Source: Methylopumilus sp026399645
GTDB lineage: Bacteria > Pseudomonadota > Gammaproteobacteria > Burkholderiales > Methylophilaceae
Length of the DNA stretch: 64,000 nucleotides
NCBI RefSeq assembly: GCF_965184065.1
Contig: NZ_OZ239098.1
Strand: one strand, 5' to 3'
The translations under genes and the position numbers were made by a program. The notes under the pieces were generated by a model, which saw only the letters and a program-made list of their open reading frames with translations, was not told the origin of the DNA and searched no databases. Of the stretch, positions 42,352 to 51,907 are shown piece by piece. Position 1 is the first letter of the stretch. Each line of letters starts with the position of its first letter.

Positions 42352-42354
42352 TAT

Positions 42355-43482
42355 ATGAAACAAAAATTTGATATTGGAATTATTGGTGGTGGTTTATCTG
42401 GATTAACTCTTGGCAACTCTCTTCTTAGTAAAAAAATTAACAATTTCATTTTATTTGAAAAAGATATCAATACAAAAAACGATAAAACATACAGCTTTTG
42501 GTCAGGGCCAGGATTGTTTGATATCAAAAAAAGTTTCAGTGTAAAACCTAAAAAAGAATGGTCACAAATAGAAATTAAGGTAAAAAGTAAATCTTATAAG
42601 ATTAATCTGGGTGAATATAGATATGCTTGTTATAGCTCAGAATCAATTCTTGGCGAACTATACAAAAACCTTGCTAAAAAAGGTATTCAAGTAAGGCAGG
42701 GGCAATCAGTCAAAGATATTAAAAAAAAACAAGATGGTTGGGAAGTCAAATTAAAGAGTAAAAAAATATTACTCAAAAATATAGTCGATAGCAGACCTAA
42801 TAAAACATTTGATGATAAATATCCATCATTGAAGCAAGTTTTTGTTGGCTCCGAGATCATATCGAATCAAAAGATATTTGATGAGAATGTCGTGACATTG
42901 ATGGATTTCGCCGAGTCTAAAAAAAATGTAATTTTTACCTACATTCTTCCATTCTCAAAAACTAAAGCATTAATTGAAACAACTTTTTTTTCTTCTGAGA
43001 TAGATTTTAAAGCAGTTGAAAAGATTCATAAACTTACTTTATTGAAGTTTAATGTCAAAGAAATAACAAGAACTGAGAAAGCCGTTCTTCCAATGTCACC
43101 ATACATTGATAGAAGAATGAAAAATCAATATTTTAAAATTGGGAACTTTGCTGGAGCTTCAAGACCTGCTTCTGGATACGCCTTTACTCGAATCGCTCTA
43201 TGGGCTCACCAAATTAAAACAAAAAAAGAATTTAACTATGAAATGATTGCTCACAAAGAAAATTATCTTACAAATTGGTTAGATAAAATCTTTCTTTCTG
43301 TTTTAAGATCTAACCCTCAAATTGCCCCTGAAATATTTAGGATTTTTTTTACAAAAGTCCCAACTTCATCTGCTATAAGATTTTTATCTGACCAATCACG
43401 GATATTCGATTATTTAGCAATTATTTTGAAATTACCAAAATTAGTAATGCTTAGGGGTTTGATTAACTTATATGTTAAATAA
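42355..43482 (+). CDS. crtY: Lycopene beta-cyclase CrtY
   Basis: The 375-residue protein begins FDIGIIGGGLSGLTLGNSLL, the FAD/NAD motif of CrtY-type cyclases, with TYSFWSGP and the conserved SRPASGYAFTRI segment. It converts lycopene to beta-carotene. The protein is lysine-rich, as is usual in this AT-rich genome. The last 11 bases overlap the blh gene. Confidence 0.93.
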   Translation: MKQKFDIGIIGGGLSGLTLGNSLLSKKINNFILFEKDINTKNDKTYSFWSGPGLFDIKKSFSVKPKKEWSQIEIKVKSKSYKINLGEYRYACYSSESILGELYKNLAKKGIQVRQGQSVKDIKKKQDGWEVKLKSKKILLKNIVDSRPNKTFDDKYPSLKQVFVGSEIISNQKIFDENVVTLMDFAESKKNVIFTYILPFSKTKALIETTFFSSEIDFKAVEKIHKLTLLKFNVKEITRTEKAVLPMSPYIDRRMKNQYFKIGNFAGASRPASGYAFTRIALWAHQIKTKKEFNYEMIAHKENYLTNWLDKIFLSVLRSNPQIAPEIFRIFFTKVPTSSAIRFLSDQSRIFDYLAIILKLPKLVMLRGLINLYVK

Positions 43483-44353
43483 GGTTAGAATTCACCAGTT
43501 TTTTTATTTGATATTAAGTCTTTTTTTAATATTTGTTACTCAACGAGATACAGCTTTCAATATTGCTGACGTTAATTCATCCCTAGCAATCCTATTCCTA
43601 ATTATTATGTCATTTGGTGTTTCCCACGGCGCAGCGGACTCTATTGTTATATGGAAAACTTTTCCCAAGCTTAAGATGAAAGCTCTAGCATTCTTAATTT
43701 ATTTATTAATTGTGCTTTTAGGGCTGATTCTGTGGTTCCAAAGCCCTATGATAGGCTTAGTTCTTTTACTTTTAATGTCAATGGCCCACTTTGGCCATAG
43801 TGATCTTTCATACTTAAGTCGAGCTACTCAAGGCATTAAAATTTCTTGGGGCTTTGTCATGACATTGCTTCCTGTCATTTTTTTTGAAAATGATGTTAAA
43901 TTAATTTTCGACAGTTTAACAAATTCAGATTTAAACCTTAAAGTATTTGAGATACTTAAATTTATTACAATTATCTTTATCGGTAGTTTTTTATTTTTAA
44001 TTTATATTCATAAGGGTATTGCTAAAAAAGATAAATTTTTTCTTGTCCTCGAGTTATTAGTTACAGTTGTTCTCGCCAGTCTTTTAAGTCCAATTTATTG
44101 GTTTACCTTCTATTTCTGTTTTTTACATGGCCTTAGAGCTTTAATTAATATTGGAATTAAATCTTTAAGAGACCTAATGTTTCTAGTAGCTTTCACTTTG
44201 CCAGTTACCTTTTTTTCCTACTTTTTTCTTTTTTATAATTTGCAGATTAGTTATTTAACCATCATTTTTTCTGTTTTAATGGCTCTTACAATTTCCCATA
44301 TGTTTTTGCCGTTAATCAACCGTTTACTATTAAGTAACTTTAAGAATCGGTAA
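43472..44353 (+). CDS. blh: Beta-carotene 15,15'-dioxygenase (Blh)
   Basis: The 293-residue integral membrane protein has the Brp/Blh histidine motifs FGVSHGAADSIVIWK and MAHFGHSDLSYL, plus FYFCFLHGLRALIN and LTISHMFLP, which hold the iron ligands. It splits beta-carotene into two retinals for the two rhodopsins. About seven to eight helices are visible. It ends the crt operon; nhaD follows 64 bases on. Confidence 0.93.
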   Translation: MLNKVRIHQFFYLILSLFLIFVTQRDTAFNIADVNSSLAILFLIIMSFGVSHGAADSIVIWKTFPKLKMKALAFLIYLLIVLLGLILWFQSPMIGLVLLLLMSMAHFGHSDLSYLSRATQGIKISWGFVMTLLPVIFFENDVKLIFDSLTNSDLNLKVFEILKFITIIFIGSFLFLIYIHKGIAKKDKFFLVLELLVTVVLASLLSPIYWFTFYFCFLHGLRALINIGIKSLRDLMFLVAFTLPVTFFSYFFLFYNLQISYLTIIFSVLMALTISHMFLPLINRLLLSNFKNR

Positions 44354-44357
44354 AATT

Positions 44358-44383
44358 TTGACAGTTAGCTAATCTGCTACAAT
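44358..44383 (+). promoter_or_regulatory. Possible nhaD promoter
   Basis: TTGACA at 44358 and an extended -10 (TGCTACAAT) at 44375 lie in the 64-base gap before nhaD. The spacing of 14 bases between hexamers is short, so this is tentative; an alternative TCTAAT -10 would give 19. Confidence 0.3.
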
Positions 44384-44417
44384 CTAATTACAAACAATAA
44401 CTTGCCATTTAAATATT

Positions 44418-45701
44418 ATGCTTAGCGCTCTCATTATTATTTTTGTAATAACATATGCCGCAATTACGCTTGAACATTCTATAAAAATCAATAAGTCAGC
44501 TACTGCACTATTGGGCGCAGGATTGCTATGGACCATTTATGCGGTTTCAACAGGCGATCATTTACTTGTGGGTCATCAATTAAGTGAGTCTATTTCTTCT
44601 ACTGCAGAAATTGTTTTCTTCTTAATTGGGGCGATGACCATTGTCGAGGTCATAGATGCGCATAATGGTTTTGAAGTTATTACATCTCGTATTAAAACTA
44701 AAAAGCTTTCACATTTATTATGGATAGTTGGGTTTCTATCCTTTTTCCTAAGTGCAGTTCTAGATAATTTAACTACCACAATCGTGATGATTTCACTCAC
44801 AAGGAAACTATTACAAAAACAAGAAGATAGGCTTCTATTTGCAGCAATAGTAGTGATTTCTGCTAATGCAGGCGGTGCTTGGTCTCCTATCGGCGATGTT
44901 ACAACGACAATGTTATGGATAGGCGGGCAGATAACATCACTAGCCATTATTAAAGGGTTGTTCCTAGCTTCATTAGCTAATCTCATTGCACCATTATTGT
45001 TTGTCAGTCATGCCATGCGAGGCAAACTTATTTCATCTCAAACTAAAACATATAACGCCTCTTTAATGCTGACTTCTAATTTTGAGCGAAATACGATGTT
45101 TTATTTAGGACTCGGTATTTTAATACTAGTGCCTGTGTTTAAAACACTGACTCATTTACCACCTTTTATGGGAATACTTTTTGGTTTAGGCTTGCTTTGG
45201 CTGGTTGGAGATTTAATACATTATAAGAAAGAAGATGCTGATAAACAGCAATTCACTTTAGCCCATGCATTGCATCGCATCGATATGACATCGATTGTCT
45301 TTTTCATTGGTATTTTATTGGCTGTCGCAACACTCGAGCATAGCCATATACTTCACTCACTCTCTGAGTTTTTAGATAAAACAGTGGGTCGTCAGGATTA
45401 TATTGTGACGTTATTGGGATTGCTGAGTGCAATTGTAGATAATGTGCCCCTTGTCGCAGCTTCAATGGGGATGTATGACTTAGCAAAATATCCAGCTGAT
45501 AGTTTCTTATGGGAATTTATGGCGTATTGTGCAGGAACGGGTGGGTCGATACTCATTATTGGTTCAGCTGCAGGTGTTGCAGCAATGGGTTTAGAAAAAA
45601 TACCATTCTTTTGGTACGTTAAAAAGATTAGTTGGTTAGCTTTAATTGGTTATTTTGCAGGAATAGCTGTTTATATCACTCAATATAATCTAACTCATTA
45701 A
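44418..45701 (+). CDS. nhaD: Na+/H+ antiporter NhaD
   Basis: The 427-residue protein has 11-12 helices, the ion-transporter motifs SAVLDNLTTTIVMISL and SAIVDNVPLVAASMGMYDL in the two halves, and the NAGGAWSPIGDVTTTMLW signature. NhaD expels sodium in exchange for protons. Placed right behind the rhodopsin-retinal operon, it could use the light-made proton gradient; this is inference from position. Confidence 0.92.
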   Translation: MLSALIIIFVITYAAITLEHSIKINKSATALLGAGLLWTIYAVSTGDHLLVGHQLSESISSTAEIVFFLIGAMTIVEVIDAHNGFEVITSRIKTKKLSHLLWIVGFLSFFLSAVLDNLTTTIVMISLTRKLLQKQEDRLLFAAIVVISANAGGAWSPIGDVTTTMLWIGGQITSLAIIKGLFLASLANLIAPLLFVSHAMRGKLISSQTKTYNASLMLTSNFERNTMFYLGLGILILVPVFKTLTHLPPFMGILFGLGLLWLVGDLIHYKKEDADKQQFTLAHALHRIDMTSIVFFIGILLAVATLEHSHILHSLSEFLDKTVGRQDYIVTLLGLLSAIVDNVPLVAASMGMYDLAKYPADSFLWEFMAYCAGTGGSILIIGSAAGVAAMGLEKIPFFWYVKKISWLALIGYFAGIAVYITQYNLTH

Positions 45702-45755
45702 AAATGTTGGTTCACCTTTTAGTTTTTCATGAGTATCAAGAATTTCGACGCTCAT

Positions 45756-46001
45756 TCAAATTGTGTTCTCAACCTCATCTATCAAAGTACTTGGTTTTAA
45801 TTTCAAAGCCTCTGCTAGTTTAAATACAGTGAATAAGCTTGGGTCTTTTTTACCCATCTCTATATCACTGATATAAGCGCGAGATAAATTAGCTTCTGTA
45901 GCTAAAACTTCTTGAGTTAGTAATTTTGCTAACCTTCTCTTCCTTAAGGTCTTTCCAAAAGCGGCATCTAATTTAATTAATGATATCAAGATCAGACTCA
46001 A
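45756..46001 (-). CDS. XRE-family helix-turn-helix regulator
   Basis: The roughly 80-residue protein is a single HTH_3 domain: FGKTLRKRRLAKLLTQEVLA, then SRAYISDIEMGKKDPSLFTVFKLAEAL. It starts at a TTG (45989 or 46001) inside the end of the preceding HTH gene, so the two are coupled. It may be a phage-type or plasmid-type repressor, but no phage genes are nearby. Confidence 0.8.
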   Translation of the reverse strand: MSLILISLIKLDAAFGKTLRKRRLAKLLTQEVLATEANLSRAYISDIEMGKKDPSLFTVFKLAEALKLKPSTLIDEVENTI

Positions 46002-46233
46002 ACTGAGTAATGACAGTACTTAAGTCAATATTTAATAATTCAGCATAGCGTTTTATGACAATCTGTCTTAAGAACCCATAGGAAGTTGCACTATTTAATT
46101 CAATATCACCTATTTGGTGGCTTGAAGAGCAGAGGGTATATGCAATATCGGCAATACTTTTATTTTGCGCGATTCTTGCTTGCCTTAAAATATTCCCATC
46201 GTAGATAAGCTTTGTTGGCATTATTAATTTCAT
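45973..46233 (-). CDS. Small RodZ-like HTH protein
   Basis: The 86-residue protein has the same HTH pattern as the product at 2484-2861: ILRQARIAQNKSIADIAYTL, HQIGDIELNSA and KRYAELLNIDLSTVI. It overlaps the XRE regulator gene and is probably co-transcribed. The start may be the ATG at 46233 or the one four codons later. DNA binding is expected; the target is unknown. Confidence 0.65.
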   Translation of the reverse strand: MKLIMPTKLIYDGNILRQARIAQNKSIADIAYTLCSSSHQIGDIELNSATSYGFLRQIVIKRYAELLNIDLSTVITQFESDLDIIN

Positions 46234-46381
46234 CTTTTGTTAATATCTTTTTATTGGCTAATAAGAGATAATTTTTTGCAAATCTAAAGGAAGAAAACTT
46301 AGAAGTTGTATTTAAATGCACTTAAACTCTCTTAATTTATTACAATTAAGATTGAATAATGCGCTTAACTTAAATGCAAAC

Positions 46382-46406
46382 TGCCACTTTTAAAGCACTA
46401 AATTTT
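46382..46406. repeat. 25-base sequence shared with 927-951
   Basis: TGCCACTTTTAAAGCACTAA plus ATTTT is present here, spanning the stop codon of the regulator gene at 46398-47099, and again at 927-951. Confidence 0.7.
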
Positions 46407-47099
46407 TAATGAGAATTGACGTTTAGAGATTTCTTGATGGGAAATGGCGAGACATTGGTCTTCTTTTTCTTGAAAAGATGAAAGCTCTGCTATAAACCAA
46501 TGTTTTTTAGAGGGGCTATGACAAGGATATTTAAATACAAATTTTTTCCAAGGATTTTTGGCTAGATCTCGAATTGCAGAAGCTGTTTCACTTGCATTCT
46601 TTTTTTCCAGACCCTTGACCTTATCTAATATCTCTAGATAATTTGCACCTTCACAAAAAGCGGTCGTTTTATGTAAAGGTGGATTGCGATTAGCCGCTGC
46701 TCTCCAAGCCTCATTGACCAGAATAATGATGCCGTCTTTATCCATGATAGCTATACGAGGGGAGACAAAATTTAAAGCATTACGTGCAAAAACTTCTCTT
46801 TTTCTTAAACGCTGTATTTTACTTGGTGGATAATTTTCGCCATCAACTTCTATTGAATTTAGATACACATAATCAGAATTTAGATTCAACCATTGAATAA
46901 GCGTAAGAAGTCGTTCGGATTCCGGCATGACTAAGCCATTAATCCATTTTCTTGCAGTTTCCCTTGTGATTGAATTTACTGAGCGTAAATTGAACTCATC
47001 AGAGAATTTTTGTGCAGTTGGAATGCGACTATACTTATTCACTAAACCTGAGCGCAGGGCAATAGAAAATCTTTCCAACATATTTGCTTTGGTATTCAC
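46398..47099 (-). CDS. HTH-PAS transcriptional regulator
   Basis: The 233-residue protein has an N-terminal HTH-like region (RIPTAQKFSDEFNLRS and ARKWINGLVMPESERLL) and a C-terminal PAS domain with the pattern RIAIMDKDGIIILVNEAWR, EGANYLEILDKVKG, FKYPCHSPSKKHWF and ISHQEISKRQ. The last parts are typical of the PAS/PAC signature in many betaproteobacterial proteins. No kinase or response domain is attached, so it is a one-component sensor-regulator. It lies upstream of the HTH genes and downstream of umuC on the same strand. Confidence 0.75.
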   Translation of the reverse strand: MNTKANMLERFSIALRSGLVNKYSRIPTAQKFSDEFNLRSVNSITRETARKWINGLVMPESERLLTLIQWLNLNSDYVYLNSIEVDGENYPPSKIQRLRKREVFARNALNFVSPRIAIMDKDGIIILVNEAWRAAANRNPPLHKTTAFCEGANYLEILDKVKGLEKKNASETASAIRDLAKNPWKKFVFKYPCHSPSKKHWFIAELSSFQEKEDQCLAISHQEISKRQFSLKI

Positions 47100-47273
47100 A
47101 ATAGTCTTGTTCTTAGATAGCCTTTATAAACTTTTATATAGGGAGACTATATTCTATTTATGGCATACAAAGGGTTATTCTTTGTTACACATCTAGTTAC
47201 AATTGCCACTTTATAATTGCTATTTCAATTGCGGGATTTGATTCTAACTATCAAAAATTCTGATGCTTTAGAT

Positions 47274-48530
47274 TTAGTGCGCGATGATTAACTGATCCCA
47301 GTTAGTTGTGTAGTTTCTTGATTTAAAGTTAGCTTTCATTTCCCATTCTTTTGTAATACCTTCACTGCCTAACTTTAATTTACCTTTCCATCTTTGATTG
47401 ATGCTATCCATCACCCTCATGCGAGAATTTGAAATTGTGTCGCTGAATAAATTGCCTTGTACTTTATCTTTGGAAGTTAAATTACACAATGTAATACCAG
47501 CTTTTTGATAGTCAAAACCATCGCGATAAATATAATCCAATCCCAATAAGGCGGCATTTGTTAATATTATGGTGTCATCACTCAGTTGAAATAATGGAAT
47601 GTTGACCCCATTAGCATATTGTTTTTTATCATTATGGGGGCTTGTTCTTATATAGATATATAAAGAGGTGGCTACAGAATTTTGCTTTCTCATTCTTTCA
47701 GCAGCACGGCTGGTATATGAAGTCACAGCTTCTATGAGTTCTTGTTTGTCTCTCACTCGTCTACCAAAAGAACGGGATACGATAATCTCTTTATTAGGCT
47801 CTTCTACATCCTTTAATTCTATACACATCACACCATTGAGTTCACGCACCGTCTTTTCAAGAACAATACTAAATTGCTGACGTATATAGTCTGCATCTGC
47901 ATGTTTTAAATCTAGGACAGATATGATGCCAAGTTGATTAAGTTTAGGCGCTAATGATCTACCAACCCCCCAAACATCAGAAACAGGAAAATGACTCATC
48001 CAGGTTTCAAGCGTATCTTCATCCATGACATTTAAATTACATACACCTTTAAATGATGGATTCTTTTTTGCAATGTGATTAGCTAATTTTGATAATGTTT
48101 TAGTAGAGCCAATACCAATAGAAACAGGTAATCCTGTCCATTGTTTGATTTTAGTTTTAATTTGCTGACCATACTTAATAAGATCTTTAGATTTGAATGA
48201 GGTTAGGTCTAGGAAAGATTCATCCACGGAATAAATTTCTTGGTCAGGGCTAAATTTGGATAACAATGTCATTATGCGATGACTCATATCTAAATAGAGT
48301 GTGTAGTTGGATGAGAGAGCTGTAACATTCTCTTGTTTGGCAAACTCTTTAAATTTAAACCAAGGTGTTCCCATTTTAATACCAAGCTCTTTAGCTTCAT
48401 TAGAGCGAGAGATAGCACAACCATCGTTGTTACTTAATACCACCACTGGTTTATTTTCTAACTTAGGATTAAACACTCTTTCACAGCTAACGTAGAAGTT
48501 ATTAACATCAATAAGGGCGATGGATTTCAT
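47274..48530 (-). CDS. umuC: UmuC, DNA polymerase V catalytic subunit
   Basis: The 418-residue Y-family polymerase has the catalytic motifs ALIDVNNFYVSCERVF and YSVDESFLDL, the GIGSTKTLSKLANHIAK palm region and the HhH segment DVWGVGRSLAPKL. It has the C-terminal extension LKLGSEGITKEWEMK typical of UmuC. It copies damaged DNA. No umuD lies on either side and no clear SOS box is visible before the start codon, which is unusual because UmuC normally needs UmuD'. Confidence 0.93.
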   Translation of the reverse strand: MKSIALIDVNNFYVSCERVFNPKLENKPVVVLSNNDGCAISRSNEAKELGIKMGTPWFKFKEFAKQENVTALSSNYTLYLDMSHRIMTLLSKFSPDQEIYSVDESFLDLTSFKSKDLIKYGQQIKTKIKQWTGLPVSIGIGSTKTLSKLANHIAKKNPSFKGVCNLNVMDEDTLETWMSHFPVSDVWGVGRSLAPKLNQLGIISVLDLKHADADYIRQQFSIVLEKTVRELNGVMCIELKDVEEPNKEIIVSRSFGRRVRDKQELIEAVTSYTSRAAERMRKQNSVATSLYIYIRTSPHNDKKQYANGVNIPLFQLSDDTIILTNAALLGLDYIYRDGFDYQKAGITLCNLTSKDKVQGNLFSDTISNSRMRVMDSINQRWKGKLKLGSEGITKEWEMKANFKSRNYTTNWDQLIIAH

Positions 48531-48576
48531 AAATTTATTTTACTTGAAAATAGGGAGTTCGAGCAGCTTCAGGAGT

Positions 48577-48613
48577 GGTGATTTTGGTGGGGTTGGAATA
48601 GGAATGTGCTACA
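48577..48613. repeat. Dispersed intergenic repeat, copy E
   Basis: GGTGATTTTGGTGGGG, TTGGAATAGGAATGTGCTACA, a diverged copy of the element at 8812, between umuC and the next gene. Confidence 0.5.
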
Positions 48614-48621
48614 CTATTCCT

Positions 48622-48936
48622 ATGTTTAAGCGCCTTTATAGTACTTTATGTCTAATCTTTTTGTTTGCTTTTAGTCAGCAAGCAGCGATTGCGCATGAAA
48701 TTTCTCATATACAGGACCATACCCAAAAGACCCAATCTCATAAGTCAGACCTGAATTCTTGTAGCCAATGTATTGGTTTCGCAAAACTTCAGCATATTAA
48801 TGATAGTGAATTTACTTTCACTCTTGAAGAGTTAAATCATTACACGGTATTTGTAGTCCAATCTAATTCATACGAATCTCTTACAGCAATTCACTTTGCT
48901 GCTCGCGCCCCACCTCAAACTTCAGTATTAAATTAA
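48622..48936 (+). CDS. Secreted His/Cys-containing small protein upstream of the zinc receptor
   Basis: The 104-residue product from the inner ATG has a signal peptide (TLCLIFLFAFSQQAAIA), then HEISHIQDHTQKTQSHK and CSQC, and a helical or aromatic tail. The His cluster and CxxC suggest periplasmic metal binding, and the location just before a ZnuD-like receptor supports a role in zinc handling. I recall similar DUF2946-like short proteins in the same context. The frame stays open upstream to 48520, but the leader there overlaps umuC and has no signal peptide. Confidence 0.6.
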   Translation: MFKRLYSTLCLIFLFAFSQQAAIAHEISHIQDHTQKTQSHKSDLNSCSQCIGFAKLQHINDSEFTFTLEELNHYTVFVVQSNSYESLTAIHFAARAPPQTSVLN

Positions 48937-48949
48937 ATTTAATTTACTT

Positions 48950-48975
48950 CCTTAAATCTTTTAAGGAGGCTTTTA
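48950..48975 (+). terminator. Hairpin between the His/Cys gene and the zinc receptor
   Basis: CCTTAA / TTAAGG arms with a TTTTATT tail lie in the 69-base gap. It could be a weak terminator or attenuator before the receptor gene. Confidence 0.35.
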
Positions 48976-49005
48976 TTACTAATTTTTTATTGAAGAGGTT
49001 TCAAA

Positions 49006-51057
49006 GTGAAACTTAAAAAAATAACATTTGCTCTACTTTTTATATTTACTTATCCAGCGATCGGTGCGGATAAAGGAACTTTAACTATACCCACCACAGC
49101 GGTGACTGGTAATCCTTTGGGTGTTGGCTCTGATCAAATGGTGATACCGATTTCTATCCTTAATGGTCGAGAGCTGTCATTAAGGCGAGAAAATACATTG
49201 GCCGAGACGTTAAATAGCATTCCGGGTGTAAGTAATAGCTCCTTTGGCCCCTCAGTTGGACGCCCCATGATCCGAGGTATGGATAGCGATCGCATTAAGA
49301 TCTTACAAAATGGCGTCAATAATTTAGATGCTTCTAACTTAAGTTTTGACCATGGTGTATCGATTGACCCTTTAATTATTGAACAAATTGATGTCATTCG
49401 GGGGCCTGCCACACTTCTTTACGGGGGTGGTGCAGTAGGCGGTGTAGTAAATGCCATTGATCATCGAATTCCTAAAGAGAAATTTGAAGGTATTACAGGT
49501 CGAGGTGAAGTGCGTTATGGCGGAGCTAATTTAGAGCAAAGCAATGCTGCAGTGGTGGATGTGGGTACAGGTAATTTTGTGATGCACTTCGATGCCTATA
49601 ATCGAGACGCTAAAAATTTACGTATTCCAGGCAATGCGGTTTCGAATAGAAAAAGAGATACTCGATCTTGGCAGATCGGAGAGGATGGCGCAGGGGGCTT
49701 CGCTCCAAGTGGTGAATACGGTATTCATAAGCTTATTAATAGTCAATCAGAAACTAAAGGAGGCGCTATAGGAGCGTCCATGATTTTTGATAGGGGTTAT
49801 GCTGGGGCGAGTTACGCCAAACATCAAACACAATACGGGAGCCCATTAGAATCAGCAGTTTCTATTGATATGGATAATGATCGTTTTGATTTTGCATCTG
49901 AAATTAGAGATCTCGGTAATTTCTTTGATCGTGCTAAATTTCGAGCCGCTTATACGGATTATATGCATAAAGAAATTGAGAACGGCTCAGTTAACACAGC
50001 ATTTAAAAACCAATGTATTGACGGCACATTTGAGTTAGGCCATCAACCATTACTAAGTTTGAAGGGTGTTGTGGGCTTACAATTTGAAAGCGGAAAGTTC
50101 CAAGCTCTTGGAGCGGAGGCTTTCGTACCTTCATCTAAAACCAATAGCCAGTCAATTTATCTCTATGAAGAATTGCCTATCGACAAACATAAAGTAACCT
50201 TTGGTTTAAGACATGGTCAGCATGATGTTGATTCCAAAGGAGGCGGGAATTTTATAGCTGCTAACAAGAATTTCAAAACGAATAATAGTGCGATTGGGGG
50301 TCTTTACACCTTAAATTCTCAATGGTCTTTAACTGGAAACTTAAGTCACAATGAGCGCGCACCTTCTTACTTTGAGCTATATGCGAATGGTGTGCATGCA
50401 GCAACTGGAACCTATGAGCAAGGACAAGCTAATTTAAAGATTGAAAAATCAAATGGGTTAGATGGTCAGATACGTTGGAAATCAGGACAAGATAGTTTGA
50501 CTTTAGGAGCTTATTACACAAATTTTTCAAATTACATTGGATTAAGATCAACGAATGATACTCAACCTGTTGGCTTAATTGAAACTCACAAAATATCTCA
50601 ATTTTCTGCTATCAAAGCTGAATTCAAAGGTGTTGAGTTAGAAGGTAAGAGTATGCTCACTGATACCTTGCAGTTGAATGTAAGAGGTGATTATGTGGAT
50701 GCTAAAGATAAAACGAATGGTGGTTACGTACCTCGTATATCACCGCTTAAATTAGGCGCAGGCCTTAAGTATGAATTTGATCGTTTTGGCGCAAGGTTAG
50801 ATGTGCTTCATGCTTTCAAACAAGATCGTGTTGCATCAAATTATAATTACGAAGGAGGTAAAGAGCTTATTACAGACGCATATACAAACGTCAGTATGAT
50901 GGCGACTTACAAGTTACCTGCACAATATAATTTAGAAGCTTTTACAAAAGCTAATAATTTATTGGATGAAGAAATTCGTGAGCATGCATCTTTTTTAAAA
51001 GATATAGCACCAATGGGTGGACGGTCAATCATGTTTGGACTGCGAGGAGACTTTTAA
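49006..51057 (+). CDS. znuD: ZnuD-like TonB-dependent zinc receptor
   Basis: The 683-residue outer-membrane protein has a signal peptide, a plug (TLAETLNSIPGVSNSSFGPS, RPMIRGMDSDRIKILQNG, SLSFDHGVSIDPL-like and VIRGPATLLYGGGAVGGV) and a barrel ending in F. The plug sequence is closest in my memory to ZnuD-type receptors that import zinc or haem. GTG is the start, with GAAGAGG before it. The preceding His/Cys protein and the CDF transporter downstream suggest a zinc-related region. No Zur box was recognised. Confidence 0.85.
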   Translation: MKLKKITFALLFIFTYPAIGADKGTLTIPTTAVTGNPLGVGSDQMVIPISILNGRELSLRRENTLAETLNSIPGVSNSSFGPSVGRPMIRGMDSDRIKILQNGVNNLDASNLSFDHGVSIDPLIIEQIDVIRGPATLLYGGGAVGGVVNAIDHRIPKEKFEGITGRGEVRYGGANLEQSNAAVVDVGTGNFVMHFDAYNRDAKNLRIPGNAVSNRKRDTRSWQIGEDGAGGFAPSGEYGIHKLINSQSETKGGAIGASMIFDRGYAGASYAKHQTQYGSPLESAVSIDMDNDRFDFASEIRDLGNFFDRAKFRAAYTDYMHKEIENGSVNTAFKNQCIDGTFELGHQPLLSLKGVVGLQFESGKFQALGAEAFVPSSKTNSQSIYLYEELPIDKHKVTFGLRHGQHDVDSKGGGNFIAANKNFKTNNSAIGGLYTLNSQWSLTGNLSHNERAPSYFELYANGVHAATGTYEQGQANLKIEKSNGLDGQIRWKSGQDSLTLGAYYTNFSNYIGLRSTNDTQPVGLIETHKISQFSAIKAEFKGVELEGKSMLTDTLQLNVRGDYVDAKDKTNGGYVPRISPLKLGAGLKYEFDRFGARLDVLHAFKQDRVASNYNYEGGKELITDAYTNVSMMATYKLPAQYNLEAFTKANNLLDEEIREHASFLKDIAPMGGRSIMFGLRGDF

Positions 51058-51130
51058 AAAAGAATTTTGCCTAAGCTGGTAAAGGGCGTGACGCAAAAAT
51101 ATCAAAAAATTTAACTCTTGAACAACCTAT

Positions 51131-51613
51131 TTAGTTAGCTGGTTTATTGTTCTTGTCTAACGACTTAGATTTGTACAATGTTTTAGATTTAACGTCACCA
51201 TTTCTTTCCCAATAAGTTTCGTACCCAACTTTTTCACCATTTGCAAAATTTGATTCAGATCGTTTGCTGCCGTTGTCATAAAAAAGTGTAAATAAACCAT
51301 CTTCTTTTCCATTTTTGTAATGCGCTTCTAGCTTTAATTGGCCATTTTCGAACCACTGATTCCAAATACCATCTTCTTTATCATTTTTATAAGTTGTCTG
51401 AATATATTTTCCACCACTGATATACCAGAAAATTTCTAGACCCTCTTTTTTACCATTAACATAATTAACTTCATATTTTAAATTTCCATTGTGGAACTTT
51501 TCGGTATATTTACCAGTTAATGGTTTTTCTGGTGAGTCTTTAGCCTGCGTGGCAAAAGAAAAGAAGAGAATAATTAAAAGATAAAATATCTTAAAGTTTT
51601 TAATAGATAACAT
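51131..51613 (-). CDS. Secreted MORN-repeat protein
   Basis: The 160-residue protein has a signal peptide (IFYLLIILFFSFATQAK) and a series of MORN_2-like units: GNLKYEVNYVNGKKEGLEIF, GIWNQWFENGQLKLEAHYKN, GLFTLFYDNGSKRSESNF and GYETYWERNG. These short beta repeats occur in YwqK-like proteins and often bind lipids or partners; no specific role is known. It is a lone minus-strand gene facing the zinc receptor. Confidence 0.85.
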   Translation of the reverse strand: MLSIKNFKIFYLLIILFFSFATQAKDSPEKPLTGKYTEKFHNGNLKYEVNYVNGKKEGLEIFWYISGGKYIQTTYKNDKEDGIWNQWFENGQLKLEAHYKNGKEDGLFTLFYDNGSKRSESNFANGEKVGYETYWERNGDVKSKTLYKSKSLDKNNKPAN

Positions 51614-51907
51614 ATTGAAATATTACCTTATTATCATCATTAGCAGCAGATAGGTGCAAGCTTAAGACTGGACGTAAGAAAATAAGAGGTTTCATAAAAA
51701 TAGCCACATAAATTTATTGATTTTTTGTCAAATATTATTGGAAAAAGTTCACAATAAAAGCCAATAAGAATTCAAATTGGAATAATATAAAATATTAAGA
51801 ATCTGAAATTTTTGGATTAAACTCAAGAGGTTAAATTAACCTGTTAAAAACAATATGTTAAAAAGAATAATTCATCATGAGCCGAAAGCCCCTCCGATTA
51901 CTTCGCT

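Noticed and set aside
47167..47185. Hairpin ACAAAG/CTTTGT upstream of the HTH-PAS gene as an insertion-element end
   Set aside because: Short arms, no second copy and no transposase nearby.
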